A DNA stretch of 62,311 nucleotides from Guillardia theta CCMP2712. Taxonomy: Eukaryota > Cryptophyceae > Pyrenomonadales > Geminigeraceae. The translations under genes and the position numbers were made by a program. Under the pieces are notes generated by a model that saw only the letters and a program-made list of their open reading frames with translations, had not been told where the DNA came from and did not search any database. The stretch is taken from the NCBI RefSeq assembly GCF_000315625.1, contig NW_005434623.1, forward strand, positions 153,006 to 215,316. Direction: 5' to 3'. This document shows positions 45,922 to 58,686 of this stretch, piece by piece (the stretch's first letter is position 1; each line of letters starts with the position of its first letter).

Positions 45922-47499
45922 ATGTACTTGAAGAGCCTGTTTGTGCTTATGGCAACTCCCATGGTTCTCGGATTCTCTCCGAGCCTTTCCCTCCAGTCTG
46001 GAAGGTTGGCTCATCGCTTCTCCTCCCTCCAGTCTCACACAGCTCCTAGCAGACTTGCGATGAAACCATCGGCCAGCCCTCGCTCCTCCATCTTCAGCGC
46101 TAGGCAGAGACCGAGCAGGGCAGCCGCGCTCTCCCTGCGCGCACAGCAAGGACCACGGTTAGTCACTTGGTCCGCAGCTGTGCCATCCAAGTGCTGACCT
46201 TGCAGCAGGGAGGATGGGTTGTCACCGCTGACAGGAGGAGGATTCAGCAACAAGGGAGAGCCTACTGTTCAGATCCGCGGCTTCTCGCTTGCCAACTTGA
46301 CTCTGGGCCTCGGAATCTTCATTACGCTCTTCTCCTTCTACCAGTACTTCACCAACCAGAACTCCCTCACCTCCCTTGGCTTCGTCTACGGCCTTCCCAT
46401 CGCCCTGGGAGGGTTTGCCCTCAAGTATGCCGAGATCCTGCCTGTGGATGTTGACACAGACGAGAGAGGGTGAGGAGAGGAGGTGCGGGAGCGAGCGGGA
46501 AGAATACCTGATGACGTGGCAGCGAGGCGATATTTGCAGAGAAGGCCAACGAGATCTTGAGAAAGGTTAGGGCGGACGTGACGAGGCATCGCTATGGAGA
46601 CGACGCTCACCTCGATAGCTCGCTCGAGAAGCTTGTGTGTCTTTTTGTCTTCGCCCCGGCGCTTCTGCCCTCTGACTGGAACGCTCAGGGTCTGGTTGTG
46701 GAGGGCAAGGGGTTCCCCCAGATGCAGAAGATCGTTATCAAGAATGAAGGTGAGGGTCTGGTAGGTGAGTCGCTGCCCTTACAGCCGTGCAGGAGGCGAG
46801 CTTGCTTTCACCATGGTGTTCCAGAGCAAGGACACTCCCTACAAGGTGATGTCTGAGGGTTGAGAGAGAGGGAGCAGGCAGCAGGCAGCAGGCAGCAGGC
46901 AGCAGGCAGCAGGCAGCAGGCAGCAGGGAGCAGGGAGCAGGGAGCAGCTGGGGAAGGGATGGAATGTTGAGAAGGGGGGTGGGGAGGGAGGATGTGCTAT
47001 AAGGAGCTTTGCACATCCTTGCGCGACTTCGTTGCTGACATGAAGGGAAAGACCTGGGCAGATCCAGTCCGCGTGAAGCGTTACGAGACTTTCTTTGGAG
47101 GAGACGTGAATGCAGAGGTTGCCATGGTGGAGGAGTGAGAAATGGCGCTAACATGTCGTTAGGTTATCAAGGTCAGCAAGGAGGAGCGCCTGGTCGCTAT
47201 CAAGCTCACCACTGGTAGGCGCGGAGGAAGAGGGGGGGGAGGGGAAGGGGGAGGGGAAGGGGGAGGGGAAGGGACAGAGGGGAAGACGGAAAGGTGGATG
47301 GCCTGTTGACGTTGGCGGTTGCAGGAGAGCGCAAGAGAGGGAAGGGAACGATTGATTCCGATACCGGAGTGTCAGCAGGAGGAGCGATGCGCATGGAGGT
47401 CTGCGGTGAGGAGGAGAAACATCGGATGGTTGACGCTTTCCGCAGGCCTCTCCGCAAGATGACAAGGAGGACAAGGTCAAGAAGCAGATGGAGGTCTAA
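45922..47499 (+). CDS. Plastid DUF2854-family membrane protein
   Basis: Nine exons close in phase: 45922-46157, 46209-46469, 46523-46634, 46689-46749, 46793-46845, 47004-47117, 47163-47214, 47325-47398 and 47446-47499, giving 338 residues. The presequence ([13 protein letters not shown], then a basic Ser-rich stretch) targets a secondary plastid. The core has [20 protein letters not shown] and [17 protein letters not shown], two membrane helices typical of DUF2854, and [19 protein letters not shown], also family-typical. Function is unknown; homologues are restricted to cyanobacteria and plastid-bearing lineages. The exon-2 acceptor is a tandem CAGCAG. An alternative donor at 47405 would give a shorter C-terminus. 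Confidence 0.85.
46873..46950 (+). repeat. (GCAGGCA)n tandem repeat in an intron
   Basis: Seven-base units GCAGGCA decay into GCAGGGA; it lies in the intron between 46845 and 47004 of the DUF2854 gene. Confidence 0.9.
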
Positions 47500-47624
47500 A
47501 CATGTTGGAAGGGATTGCATACAAACTTGTTCACATCACACCATTTATACACACTTGTTCATCACAAACACATCGACACCGACTTGCTCATCGGTGCATC
47601 TCATTTGGGTTGACATGTTCGATG

Positions 47625-50600
47625 TTAAGTCGCTGTTGAGAGAAGCTCGTCGTAGAACCTCCAGATCTTCTCCTTGTCTTGGTTCTCGTAGAGAATCCCC
47701 CTTGCCTGCCACCAACCTTCAACAATGGGTTGTCTCCTTATCAATACTGCGTCGTCACTTGCACCACACTTTGTAACGTCTTTTTGTCCGCTCTGCTCTC
47801 ATGGTTCTTTCCTCTCATACTCCTTGCCTTCTTCCCGCCTTCTCTTCTCTTCTTCTTCCCTCCTCCCCCTCCCCTCCCTCTCATCGATATCCTGTCCGTC
47901 TCATACTGCAAGCCCTCACTTCCTCCTTCCGTCTCTATCGCTCTCTCCTCTCACCTTCTGCATGTTGGGATCGATTCTCGGGATCACATTCCACAGCTGC
48001 ATGTGCTTCAACCCTTCCTCCTGTCGGGAGAAGGCGAGCAGGAAACGAGTCCCTACCGCCAGTATCTGCAGCAAGTCTCGCGTCACTCCTCGTCCCTGCT
48101 CAGCTAGCAGCACCTGCTGCATGTACGATCTGCTCTCATGCTTGCAAGCAGCATCGAGGAGGTCGATGAGGTACTCCATGATGGGGGTCGTCCTGAGCTG
48201 GTGCACCACGTTGGCGCTGGAGCAGATGAGCTCGCAGGTCTCGAGCACCTGAGGGGAAGGTGAGGAGGAGGAGGAGGCAGGGAGAGAGCAAGGACGTCGG
48301 TCTGAAGCTCCAAGTTCTCGATCTTGATATGCCTGATGAGACGTGGAATGTCCGCTGCTCCCATTCTCGACCATTTCTCTTGCACTTGGCTATCTTGTGA
48401 GATCTGCGAGTGGGTGAGTTGCTTCAAGGAGAGTGTTGGTCGCCCCACATCAACAAGCATGTGGTGTAGAAGATGTTTGCAAGAGCAGTTTTCAAGTTCC
48501 AGAATGTCGATGATAAGCTTGACGATCCTTGAAAGATATCACAAACATGCACAGAACATGTTGCTGTTGTATCACCCTGAATCGAAGAATTCCGACCTTG
48601 TGTTGGGTCTTGAAGCAAGTTTCTCAAACAGACGAATGCACTTTCGTTGCACCTCAAGCTTCTCATCGTCACAAGGGAATGTAAATACATCACGAGCTCA
48701 CCTCAACGCTGAGCTGAACATCGTAGGGTGCAAGATGTTCTTTGAACACGGAGATGATTCTCGGAACAGCTCCAATGATAAGCACGTCCTCCACCCTGCA
48801 TACGATCAAGAAGGGTCGCTAACAAGAGGATGGAAAAGAGGAAGCAGAGGTGCATAGACAGAGAGAGGCGATGGCAGGAAGAGGAATCAAGGGGGAGAAG
48901 AAGAGAGGATGGAAAACACAGTGGGCGGATGTGGAGCGAGAAGACGAGCTGGAAAACCGTTTCTGATCAGTCTCGCAGATTTGCGTGATGGAGCGAAGGT
49001 AGTTTATATCATCCTGCAACCAACGTTCTCAGCTCGCTGCTGCCCGACCAGACTCTCCTGCCTCTCCTCACCTCGTCTATCGGCACGCCCTCGTTGTGAC
49101 GAGAAGAGAGCTGCAAGGCCAACGTTTTGATGCATCCGATCTTGCAGCATGTTGGTCGTGACAGCGCACGCTCAGCCTCTGACAGACCTTGGACAAGAGG
49201 TTGCAAAGCGTGTCTCCTTCCTTTGTGATGACCGTCATTGCTCTCAGCACCAGCGTCCGCACCTGCTCTGCTCGTCAGCCCCTCCTCGTCTTCAGGTTTG
49301 CATGACCGCAGGCTGCATGTCGAAGGACTTGAACAGCTCCAAGATCGGCTGTAGCGACTCCACCTTCCATCGTATCCCTGTGTCGAGCACGCGATTGAAG
49401 ATGGACACCTGTATCAGGATGAAAGGAGGAAAATGTAGGCAGAGGAAGAGGAAGAGGAAGAGGAAGAGGAAGAGGGAGAGGAGAAAGATAAGGAAGAGGA
49501 AGACGACGAGGAGGAGTGGGATAAGGAGTGGGAGGAGGAGGGGGAGGAGGAGGGGGAGGAGGAGAGAGGAGGAATTGCAAAGAAGACTGCAGAAAGAAAG
49601 GGAAAGAAGTTGAGAGGAGAAGAGAGGGGAAGAGAGATGGATCGGAGGAGGCATACCAGAGTTTGAGCTGCCCTTGTACAAGCTTTCAGGTCGCCAGCAA
49701 GGCAGTAGCTGCACAGTCCGCGCAGGAACTCCGGGCTGATTCTTTCACTGTGCTTGAGAGCATCTGACAGCAGCACAACATTGCAGACTTCAATCCCTGC
49801 TCGCTGCAGAGGACTCGCCGTTAGCAGCTGACTTGAACGCACCTCCACTACCTGCAGCTGCGCGTTCTTCGACCCTCTCATGCGGAAGATGAGGTCCAGC
49901 CCAGAGCTGAACTCCTCCCCAGTCCTCGAATCCGTACCCTGCTCCCTCCTCTCAGTGCCACATCTCCTCCTCCTCCTCCTCCTCCTCCTCCTCCTCCTCC
50001 TCCTCCTCTTCCCCCTGCTCCTCCTTCGCTGCTCCCTGCTGCTTCTCCTGCTCCTGCATCTCACTTTCCACTTCACGAACTGCTTGCATGCTCCTTCGTT
50101 CTTCAGAAGCTGCCGTTACAGTCAGAGCCTCAGCACTTCCTGGAAGCCTCCAGCAGGACCTGGGCAAGAGCGTCGCAGGCTTCGCTCTTTCCCTTGCTGC
50201 TCTTGCACTTGAGGAGCAGGTCGATGGTGAACTGAACCCCCCCGGCCGAGAGGAAGAACTCGCGGTCCTCCTTGATGCAGCAGAAGGCTGGCGGATCATT
50301 CATTGACGATGAAACAGTTTGTGACAGTGGAGGAGGAGGGCACACAAGCAGATGCTAGAGCTCGAGAAGGAGACGTAGGTAAAAGGAGGAGGAAGAAGGA
50401 GAGAGGGAGGATGAAGTGGTGGTGGTGGTGGCGGACGAGCAAGCAGCAACCTGCTAGTGCGTTGCTCGCGTACTCCTGCGAGGTCGGGAAGTTGCTCAGG
50501 ATCGCGACGTCACAGATGGCAGACACGCTAGGAGAAGGTCAGAGGAGGATCAAGAGCGATAGAGAGCTCACTTGCGGTGCTTGAGAGGCTTTAGATGAGG

Positions 50601-51241
50601 GACGGTTCTTTGCTGTAGCTCCTTCATACCTCTTTCAGCTACACATACCTCAGCCCCGTCTCTCCTCACCCTCCGCTCGTTGATCTTGGTGCGGAGACTT
50701 GGAAAGCCTCGTCGTTGCCAGCTCATCTCATCGGAGATCTTCACGGAATCAGACGGAGCTCACGCAAGCAACTTCAACGAACCTCCTCCTCCTCGTTGTT
50801 CGCCCCCCGCTTCTGCCTGCTCAGAAGATTCTCCAGGAACTCGAGCTCCTCCTGCTCCTTCTTGTCAGTCGTTCTCCCTCATGTATGATGTGCCAACCTT
50901 TCTCGTCCCCCTCGCTGAGAGAGCAGGGTGGTTCACATTTCCTACAAGACTCTCAGCGCCAGACAAGCAGCTGACAGCGCGGGCACCTCCCGGGGAGCTA
51001 GTGAACTCAAGTTTCTTCCGCGAGCTTGTCTGCAGACTTTTCCTGCTGGTTCCCATGACGCTCTCATATGACAAGTTGGGTTTGAAGTCTTCGAGCCTGA
51101 CGTAAAGGTCCTTCCAGCCCCATCATCTCTCCCGCGTCTCACCCTCAAACTTACCGTCACACCGCTCCCCTTGGCCTTGTGCTTCAGGGTGACGTATGGG
51201 TTTGGGCGAAAGGGATTGGCTTCCTTCCTTCTTGCTCGCAT
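47625..51241 (-). CDS. Armadillo-like repeat protein
   Basis: Many short exons run from ATG at 51241 to the stop at 47625. Phased examples: 48795-48702, 48658-48597, 48527-48296, 48248-47955 and 47705-47625; others lie near 50905-51105, 50453-50529, 50160-50290, 49661-49807, 49305-49408 and 49076-49144. The N-terminal part (RPNPYVTLKHK, VRLEDFKPNLSYES) is followed by an acidic coiled coil. Helical repeats follow of the type SAICDVAILSNFPTSQEYASNALA, REFFLSAGGVQFTIDLLLKC and RVEDVLIIGAVPRIISVF, as in armadillo/HEAT solenoids. It probably acts as a binding scaffold; the partner cannot be inferred. (GGA)n and (CTC)n tracts fill the introns at 49440-49570 and 49965-50010. Confidence 0.7.
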
Positions 51242-51403
51242 GCCTCGGGCTTGTCTTACTTCAGTCTTCCTCCTCCTTCCTCCTCCCCTCCCTGCCTTCC
51301 CGCCTCCTCCATTGCTATGTCAGTTGGAAAAAAGGGGAGGGCCTACTACCCAGCTTGATGACTTGCACGGAGGTAGCGGGGATGGCTGAGGTGATGGAAG
51401 GGA

Positions 51404-51485
51404 GAGAGGAGGAGAGAGAGGAGGAGAGAGGAGGAGAGAGGAGGAGAGAGGAGGAGAGAGGAGGAGAGAGGAGGAGAGAGGAGCA
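51404..51485 (+). repeat. (GGAGAGAGGA)n tandem repeat
   Basis: About eight units of a 10-base GAGGAGAGAG repeat, upstream of the armadillo-like gene start. No coding role is apparent. Confidence 0.9.
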
Positions 51486-51989
51486 GGAGGATGGAAAGGC
51501 TGGCTGGTTGCCTGCAAGAGCACAGACAACTTGTCGTTTGAACTGACGGATGGAAAGTACGACAGAGGGTGGGAAGGAAGTACATAGTGGGCGGAAGGCG
51601 AGGAAAGGATGGAAAGCATGCGATTCTCATATCGTGGGCAGCGTGATGATGGTCATGCTGTTCCTTTGACCTCGTCTTCCATATACCACAGCCCCTCCCG
51701 CAGTCCCTCCCTCCCTCCTCCTTCCAACCTTCAGTTCGAACTCTTTCAAAGGAATCACACACAGCCTGTAATGTGACTGAGCAAGATACGGACTGGAAGA
51801 CAAGCATCTGATTGTGTTTCTGTTTGTGCTGATCGTGATAGGAGGCCTCGTCTACCGTTGTCTCTTCGTTCCTGCGCGTTCGGTTCTGCATCGACCGGAA
51901 GCCATAATTCTGCACACTACACATGTCGAGGTGAATTGGAGCGATCTGTTGGCCTCATCGCATTTATTGCAAGACTTCTATGATGAAGG

Positions 51990-52706
51990 AGGCTGTGACT
52001 GTTATCAACTAGCTGATTTCTGCTTTCGTATGCCATGGTAGAAAAAAAACAATTCTACCGCCTTGTTTGGTCTTCAGTGAAATTCGAAATAAATTTGCAA
52101 TTTCGAGAAGCAATGTCTTTCTCTAGTCTTATACACAGGAGCATGTTCTCTTTCAATGTCAGTCAAGCGCAGGAGTGGAATAAACTCATTGTTGACACCA
52201 TCGCACTCGATGGGATATTCCACCGCCATGACAAGCTTGCGATCAAACCATGTTCGAGTCGATGTTAACACCATATTCTCCAACGAGCCAACTTTCGATG
52301 AAGCTACATTCTTTCTCATGTCCAAACATTAGATGCCCGAAAAGTGGATCATCGATATTGTAGGAGGGTCGCCGCCCAGCTTGTTCAATGAACTGATTGC
52401 AATCATCACAACTTTGGTCCGGTTGACCTTGTCAATCACTGACGTTATCATAATCATCATGATAAACCACTGCAGCTCATCTTTGACTCTCTGCTGTATT
52501 GACGAGCATATGTTGCGGTATGATTCCTTTCCAATCCGATCGAAGCACTTGCTCTGGACTAGTTCGTCACCGGATCCGACTATTGACTTTCTAGTAGACC
52601 GACCCGCCCCACCACCCCTGGTCAACCTTCAGGTCATTCCTGTAGGGCAGGCTGATAGTGCTTGCAGCATGCTGCTTGGTCTGATCGACGAGCGCTGGGA
52701 TCTGAG
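51990..52706 (-). CDS. Partial gene, unknown family
   Basis: Plausible exons on the minus strand: 52706 to about 52632 (IPALVDQTKQHAASTISL), about 52583-52430 (SGDELVQSKCFDRIGKES and then a hydrophobic FIMMIMITSVI), about 52395-52253 (FIEQAGRRPSYNIDDPLFGH, ESWLVGEYGVNID) and 52155-52065 (LLCIRLEKDIASRNCKFISN). They read well, with splice-like borders, but phases are not all proven and no start codon was found. I recognise no family. Confidence 0.45.
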
Positions 52707-52739
52707 GAGAGGGAGGGAGGGGGGGGGAGATGGGAGGGT

Positions 52740-53763
52740 GTGAAGGAAGAACATATCAGGCTCAGTGGGGCTCCGCCATTTTACAACAGCGGTCTGTGAT
52801 TCGAAAAGACATCAGTTCGGAAGCAAGTGGCGGTTTGTAGAAACACACAAACTTATGCATTATACATAATGGAAAAAGTAAAAATTCCACTGCACCCGCT
52901 ATTATATATATTTAAGTCGTTTTTTCACTGGTCATTATACCGAATTATTCTTTTTTATGTATAACTGTAGATTATAACAAAAGTAACTCCGATTTTTTGG
53001 GATCCTGTTAGTGGGTTGTCACGTTACTACACTCTCGTGCTCCATACCCCACCCCCCAGTCAGAACCATTTGACAGCGACTTTCTTTCTTCAACCCCACC
53101 CCGTATTTCGGAAATCTCATGACCCCATTAAGTGGTCTCACTCCTATTTGAGATTTGGTTTCATTCTCTTAACTCCATGGTTTCATTTTCAAATTTGACC
53201 AATGAGAGTTTGAAAGATAATCAACACTATGTACCTTTCACGATTGCACCACCCACCTCCCTCATCCCACCGACCACCCCCTCTCACCCGCCTGTCGCAC
53301 TCGGGGGCTCCTCAAGAGACAACGATGGCACCCCCTTCGACTAGCCTCTTCCGCCCGCCATGACGGCGGGCTAGCAGAGAAAGGTAACTCTATCCTAGAG
53401 GATCCAAGGCGAGCATCGCTATCACTAGCCTTGCAGCTTCTTGACTCTGCCATGATGATCGTCTTGAGGGGGAGAAGCCGGTCAGGAAGTGGTGTTCGTG
53501 GGTTTTTTTAAGGATGCGACCACGCTCCCTCCCACGAACTTCGATTGTCTAAACCCACACACCGAATTTTCTTGGCTCGGTGGAGGGGACAGCTTATAGG
53601 GTTGACGACTCTACTGCGGGAGATGATTGCTCTGTTCTGGGTACACGTCAGGAGACTTGCCAGCACACAAATCAACACTGAGTGAAGGGAAACGACTGTG
53701 CGCGTGCTTGAAACTATTGAATCACGAGGATAATTTCAAAACTGTGATTGAAAAACGAACACT
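52740..53763. other. Intergenic, AT-rich patch and C-rich promoter words
   Basis: 52830-53000 is unusually AT-rich (TATATATATTTAAG, ATGCATTATACATAATG). ACCCCACCCCCC and CCCCACCCCG words at 53045-53105, and similar ones at 53260-53290, may be promoters for the flanking divergent genes. A CCCGCCATGACGGCGGG perfect hairpin is at 53353-53369. Confidence 0.45.
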
Positions 53764-55378
53764 ATGAGTTTGGACACGGATGTGGACAGCAAGCAGGTCA
53801 ACAATGAGATTTTCGCCATGATGAAGGTAATACACGCAGACTCCAACAAACTGAGCAACACCGAGAAGCTCGACGAACTTAGTCAGAGGCTCCTCAACAA
53901 TGTTGCATCTCAGCTCAGGTGGTGTTTTGTGGACAGCACCGGCCTCATGTGGGATCCGGAGAGGAGGGAACTCGTGGGCTCCCCTGACTGGACGAGGATT
54001 TGTCGGCTGCTCTTCGGGGAGGTACGTGAGAACGGGACCTGGGTCCTGGTCAACAGCCGGCCGTATTGCATGCACAATAGGATCTGCAAGAGGCCATCGG
54101 CAGCTCATTCCTTTCTTGAGCGCTACGGCATCCATGCGAACCTTGAGAAGGCAACCCATGCTCATATCACCATCGCCAAGATCGCCAAGGTTGATCCCAA
54201 GTGGCTGGAGACCAATCTGAGCATTTCTTCGGATTTGGCAACCAGGATTCGGCAAGAGGCTGGTGCAGAGATCGCAAGGTGCTGTGACTGCATGGAGCGA
54301 TGGTCGGCGCTGTTTAAGGACACCTTTGGCAACCCTTACGCCGACCCCGTCCCCAAGTACAAGGAGACCCCGCAGAAGCGACTCTGGACGCTGCTGTGGC
54401 ACCTGAAGCACTTGCACGAGGCCGGGGTAATTAAGATCATCTCTGAGGATCAGATGAATTGCATCCTCGGGTTCAACCTGCTCGTCGTGCAGCAGCCTGA
54501 ATTTCACCAGGAGATCTCCAAGTTCGTCCTGACAAACAGCAGCTGGGCCGCTCGCCGAGGGGCATCCAACATCCCTACCCGTGAGAAACTTTGTGCCTGT
54601 CGCCTCCATCCATCTTTTCTCTATGGTTTCTATATCACTTGTGTTTACCCCCTCCGTCCTTGCACCTCTGTCTTTCCTTCTCTGTTCGTGTACCTCTCTC
54701 TCTCCTTCCATATGTCTCTCTTTCCTTCTCTGTTCGTGTACCTCTCTCTTTCCTGCCTCGTCCTCGTATCTCTCTCGTTCCTCCTTCTCGTTCTTGTTGC
54801 TCTGTCCTTCCTCCGTCCTTGTGCACATCTCTTTCCTTCTCTGTTCTTGTGCATTTCTCTTTCCTGCCTTTTACTTGCCAGATGTACCACTACCTTTCAT
54901 TCTTGTTGTTCTGCCTTCCTTTCCACTGTGCTTGTGCCTCTCTTGTTCCGTCGTGAATCTCATCAAGGCCACTCTCCTCGCTGACTGCCTTGCTGACTGG
55001 CAGGCCCCGTGTACGAGCTGCTGCGCATGATCGGAGTGGCCCCTGTCTCTGAATCTCGAGGACCTAAGGAGTTTGATCCGACGCCCGGCAAGGTGCAGTA
55101 GTGCGATGACGTGCACAGTTGCTGTCAGTTTTCCGTTCTCCCCGTGTTGCTGTTCTCGTATCGTTGTCTTCCTGGTCAATGATCCTTATGTCCTCCAGGC
55201 TGGAAATGAGCAGGATCAGATGTATGCGACAAGGTCCTGAGATCCTGCGACTTGTGCATGGCAGTTTGACATGAATGAGTGCAGATACCAGTATAGCCAC
55301 CATGAGATGATGAGGAACTGTTATCGTCTGATCGTCAACGCGGAGTATCGGAGGCGACCGGAAGAGCCGGCGGGATAA
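53764..55378 (+). CDS. Unknown 339-residue protein
   Basis: Exons 53764-54580, 55004-55092 and 55265-55378 close in phase. The first exon alone encodes 272 residues of globular, mixed-charge sequence with several conserved-looking aromatic and Cys positions (RWCFVDSTGLMWDPERRE, GTWVLVNSRPYCMHNRI, CCDCMERWSALF). The C-terminus is basic (AEYRRRPEEPAG). No signal peptide or membrane span is present. I recognise no domain. The antisense strand is also open for most of exon 1, but splice signals, ATG context and composition favour this strand. Confidence 0.75.
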
Positions 55379-55800
55379 ATTACAACATGTCAAGGTGTTG
55401 TTTGATGTTATGGAACCGGCGGATTCTCCGTATTGTAAGAATCAGACTGTGAGCGGCACACGCTCCTTCTCCTTTATTCTCTTGTCCCCCTTATTCCCTT
55501 GTCTTGCCCGCTCTTCATCCCTCTCTTCTCTTCCCTCCTCTGGGTTTCACTCTCTCCTGTCTCCTGCTATGACGGATTTTGTGTTCATGTCGTTCCTCCA
55601 CCATCGTTCTCCTTTTTCTCCACCTCTGTCACTTGTTGTCTGTCTATCGATCCCTCTCTCGAAGTAGCTTGCTCTTTTCCTCTATTTTCCGTTGCTCGCA
55701 GAGAGAGAGAGAGTTTTCTGTTGCTCGCAAGCACGTTTTTGGGGAGTTTTTGTTTGTTCGGCGCCTCAGACCATGCCGAGAAATGAAAGATAGTTAAGAA
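55379..55800. other. Intergenic, pyrimidine-rich, no gene seen
   Basis: CTC/TTC-rich sequence between two convergent genes, containing a GAGAGAGAGAGAG run at 55700-55713. Confidence 0.5.
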
Positions 55801-55808
55801 CAATACTT

Positions 55809-58624
55809 TTGAAAAGAATGAAACACATTTATCAGCAACATGTACATACATACACGGAGAACGTTACAGTCTCCTACAGCCTCATCCAAGAAACGCCCAT
55901 TTTCTTCTCGATCGTTGTCGCAAAGCTTCTCATCTGCAAAGGGATCATTATCGCAGGAATGACTCATCGCGCTCACCATTCGCTCCCTCTCGCTCCTCCT
56001 TTCGTCAGCACGCCTCTTCACGTCCTCATACATCTGCGCTCGCTCTCCCATCAGCTCCTCTTGCCGCCTCCTCTCTGCTGAAAACCTCTCGCAGAGATTC
56101 CATCGTCGCCTCCTCCACTGGCTCCTTGCGCTCTAAAGGTTTACCGCTAATGGCCTTGTCCTCTCCCACAAAGGAGGAGAGCAAGTGCATGCAGTCAACT
56201 GACTTGCTCTCGGTCACCAAGAGCGGAGAAGCACCGAGGCACCTGTAGGCGATTCGTGAGCAGAAAGTGATGAAGGGAAGAGGGAGATCGGAGGATGAAG
56301 ATAGGAGAGGGCGGGCGGGCAGGTAGAATGCCGTCAGAACGGCGATGGTATCGGGTAAGTGGAGTCTGCGGAGGAGAATGGCACTGACACTGATGAGACA
56401 GAGACAATCGGAACGATGAATATTTGTAAGAAGGACTATGACCGTGACTGTGACGACGACGATGCACATGATGATGATGTTGTTGATGTTGAGAAAAGGT
56501 AGGGGGAGAAGGAGGAGGAGGAGGAGGAGGAGGAGGAGGAGGAGGAGGAGGAGGAGGAGGAGGAGGAGGAGGAGGAGGAGGAGAAGCAGGAGAGGTCCTC
56601 ACCTGCAAACTTCCCGGTGGGACTCTAGCGAATTGCCGCCCGAGGGCCGAAAGCTCTTGCGGACGGTCGAAGACACAGCAGAGCTCCTGGTGTGTGTCGA
56701 GCTGACTGCGATCTTGTTCCTGCTCCATCCTCGTCATATCATGCATGGCCTGCATCCTTTCCTTGTGTCACCGGAGCTGTACGACCGTCGGGCCCAGGGA
56801 CACGAGCAAGGAGCGGAGGTCGGAGAGGAGCTGAAGGAGAAGAGAGCATGTTACTAGGAACAACTGGATGTTTCCGTCAAACACGCACAAGGCTGGGTCA
56901 GACCTGGCAGGGGGGTTGCTGCGTGAATGCTTCGAGGTCAATCCGCGATCTTTCGTGGTCGGAATGCATCGCAGCGTTGGAGAGCCAAGAGTAGAAGAGA
57001 AGAAATTTCTTTCGAGATTCTGAGGAAGAGTTTGAGAACTTTTCATGCATGCAGAGAAGAAGGAGATCGGAACCAGCATCTGGTCTACTCGAGCCTTTCT
57101 TCACTTTCTTCTCGCACAGCTGGTAGGAGGTGTAAGAATGGTACTGGGGAACATCGGTTCCATGTTCCCACCTTCAGAATCTCTCCGAGAGTCGTTGCTT
57201 GTTTCATCTCTGCAAAGGTTTGTCAGTCAAAAGCGTGTCTGCACACAGCTCAGTACTTGTCCGATGAAGAAAATTGCACACTAGTCGGTCCAAGTGCATT
57301 TGCCTGTAGAAAAGCTCCATGAGGTATCTCAACAGTGCGCAAATTTGCAACCTGATGAACAGCTTCCTGCAGTCAAACTGTGCACGGAGTGAGTCGGCAG
57401 GGCTGAGAGAGAGGAAGGAGACTCACTTGTAGGAGGTTGAAGCTCATCAGAGCTGAACGAGATCTTGATCGCACTCCATCACATCTCCGATTCACTGAGA
57501 AGTTTCCTAAAGGGATAATGGTGACTTGGGTTGATTTCTAATTGTTCTCATCATGAATGAATGACTGATTGGTGGAAGTATAGCACGATTGAGTGATTCG
57601 ATGACTGAATGATTGACTTCATTGCCTTTATGTGCGCTTTCATTCTCCTCGTCATACCTTCCTGGTCTGGCCCGAGCCTCCGTACTGTCCTCCTCTCCCC
57701 AGTAGCATTCCCAAGAAAGTTCCCTCTTGCGATCATCCATCCCCAGGCTACCAATAGCTCCCTGCTCTGCATTGAAATTAGTTTCCTCCTCCTCCTTCTC
57801 CTAGGAGGAGTATGGGTATCAGAAGGATCAATGATCAAAATCGCGAGCAGGAACAGGACAGACATAGGGAAGAGGAGGAAGACACTGTTGCGAGTACAGG
57901 TGCAGGAAGAGAGTAAGGAAGCGGAGGACTCCTGCTCCTGCTCCTGCTCCTGCTCCTACTCCTACTTCCTCGGCTGCCGCTGCAACTGCTGCAGCAGCTG
58001 CTCGTCATCTCTCAACACGCAAGACTTCTCTTCCATTACTTCTCAGATCTTCTCGAACTTCCCTGCAGTCATTCTCACTCACCTTGCACTCGAAGCTCTC
58101 AGAAGCAGCGATCCTGTACAGCTCGTGCAGGCGGGGGTAGCCCAGCGCCGCCAGTGTGGTCACCTGCAGCAGGCGAGTGCTGAGGGGGAGGCGACAGCCA
58201 TTGACATGACATACCACTGCCACCTTCGTTTGCTTCTTCTTGTTCATGCACACTTTGCTCCACAGAATGTCGAGCTGCGGCAAGCACGGAGTAGTAAGCT
58301 CCAAGGAGGGAGGAAAGGTACATGCTGCGGCTGCTAACCTGACTGCAAGAGACCTCTGGGTCGATCAACAGCACCATCATGTCATGCATCGAACGCCACA
58401 GCCTACAGTGCATCGTGAGCGCCGGTAGTGGTACAATTGTGCAGATCAGATCTTACTCCGTTGACGACTTGGTGCTGTCTTCCACCTTGGAGAGCCGCAA
58501 CCTGCAACAAACATGAGCCAACATGATAGCTGAAACTCAAACTTCTTCTCCATCGCCACTACAACCACAGCTACATCCTTCTCCTCATCCTCCTTATCTT
58601 TGTCTTCCTCCTCGCTATGATTAC

Positions 58625-58686
<62 letters not shown>

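Noticed and set aside
53722-54828. Long minus-strand open frame antisense to the 53764 gene
   Set aside because: Codon mirroring of a GC-rich coding exon; it has no ATG-led structured protein, and its N-terminal part is translated simple repeat.
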